Source: Clostridia bacterium
GTDB taxonomy: Bacteria; Bacillota; Limnochordia; DTU080; RSA5
Direction: 5' to 3'
Length of the DNA: 64,000 nt
Assembly (NCBI GenBank): GCA_002919235.1
Contig: PKEX01000008.1
Location: 62,001 to 126,000, forward strand
Part shown: in pieces, positions 63,609 through 64,000 of the stretch
Layout of the letters: the number at the start of each line of letters is the position of its first letter
Position numbering within the stretch: the first letter of the stretch is position 1
The notes under the pieces: model-generated
Told to the model about the DNA's origin: nothing
The model's input: the letters and a program-made list of their open reading frames with translations, nothing else
Databases searched by the model: none
Made by a program: the position numbers and the translations under genes

Positions 63609-64000
63609 TCCGGCTCCTCCACAGGCCCGGCGATGTGGATCCAATACTTTCCGTTCGCGTGATCGTACGACACGCGCAAGCCGGTAAACCGGCTGATGTA
63701 CGGGGCCGACTCGTCCCACCCGCGCCGGACCTCTTCCGGGGTGAGGCCCCACTTCTCCAGCTCGTCCTTGAACAGCTCTTCGATGGGCGCTGCGCCGAGG
63801 CTCACGCCTTCCGGGCCCACCACCACGTCGAACTCGTCGTCCAGCATATCCGTATGCTCCTGGAAGTTGACGACGAACGCGCGAAAGACGCCCTCCAGGT
63901 CGCCCCGGAGCTTTTCCCAATCAGTCTGACGCTCCATGAAGAAGCGGACGAATTCGCCCGGGTCCCTGCCCAGCGACTTGGCGTATCCCATGGCGGCGAT
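63602..64000 (-). CDS. Hypothetical protein, start probably outside the window
   Basis: At least 129 residues from an ATG at 63991, but no ribosome binding site precedes that ATG and the frame stays open (Ile-Ala-Ala) to the window edge, so the true start may lie further upstream. Mixed alpha/beta protein with DEFDVVVGPEGVSLGAAP and YDHANGKYWIHIAG. No family recognised. Coupled to the PHP phosphatase by a seven-base overlap. Confidence 0.6.
   Translation of the reverse strand: MAAMGYAKSLGRDPGEFVRFFMERQTDWEKLRGDLEGVFRAFVVNFQEHTDMLDDEFDVVVGPEGVSLGAAPIEELFKDELEKWGLTPEEVRRGWDESAPYISRFTGLRVSYDHANGKYWIHIAGPVEEPEC

Overview
The window is GC-rich DNA (my estimate is close to 70% G+C), about 64 kb, almost fully coding, and uses GTG and TTG starts heavily behind GGAGG-type ribosome binding sites. 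Three T-box leaders, sigma-A type promoters, an ArgR operator of Bacillus type, a B. subtilis-like branched-chain 2-oxoacid dehydrogenase and a YutG-type PgpA domain point to a high-GC, deep-branching Bacillota, probably thermophilic or moderately thermophilic (Symbiobacterium, Thermaerobacter or Limnochordia-like). The species cannot be named from this alone. I saw no rRNA, tRNA, CRISPR array, transposase, integrase or phage gene; the region reads as core chromosome.

Layout. 1-238: start of cdaA (partial). 239-10220 (minus): a T-box(Leu)-controlled operon ilvB-ilvN-ilvC-class V aminotransferase-serA-leuA-cimA, joining branched-chain amino acid and serine synthesis. 10217-12741 (minus): a flavodoxin-like gene and a PLP aminotransferase preceded by two tandem T-boxes that both appear to read an alanine GCC codon. 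12749-20578 (minus): argC-argJ-argB-argD-carB behind a promoter covered by ARG boxes. 20592-26474 (minus): a tightly overlapping housekeeping cluster with a MazG/PgpA fusion, a Ski2-like helicase, a DUF84 NTPase, 5-formyl-THF cyclo-ligase, an RNase H-like exonuclease and an RsmC-like methyltransferase. 26606-35229: mixed single genes (queG, a secreted CBM-like protein, an oxidoreductase, thioredoxin, NifU-C, a HEAT protein, a RING-finger membrane protein, a flavin reductase, an MBL hydrolase).

35257-36362 (plus) is the most striking locus. A DAHP synthase gene without its usual N-terminal regulatory domain lies behind a perfect-spacing promoter, a 26-codon leader peptide packed with Phe, Tyr and Trp codons, a mutually exclusive antiterminator/terminator pair, and a second intrinsic terminator. 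This is the signature of ribosome-mediated attenuation by aromatic amino acids, with a possible two-step relay.

36382-46266 (mostly minus): an M42 aminopeptidase, two small membrane proteins, bkdAA-bkdAB-bkdB, an Nfu N-domain protein, a cyclic amidohydrolase, lysine 2,3-aminomutase and an ATP-grasp-like protein. 46339-48446 (minus): an ArsR-type repressor and an ABC exporter. 48520-56897: ispH, mutY, an M14-like peptidase, an HTH-MBL fusion, korA-korB, a DUF2267 protein and a LysM/M23 endopeptidase. 57181-64000: a radical SAM SPL-like protein, nagB, fabI, a lipid kinase, a large protein with a C-terminal GGCT domain, a PHP phosphatase and one partial unknown gene.

The common theme is amino-acid supply controlled at the RNA level: a Leu T-box, tandem Ala T-boxes, an aromatic leader-peptide attenuator and an ArgR operator all lie within 27 kb. 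Starts were placed using visible ribosome binding sites and overlaps, and several differ from the longest open frame.
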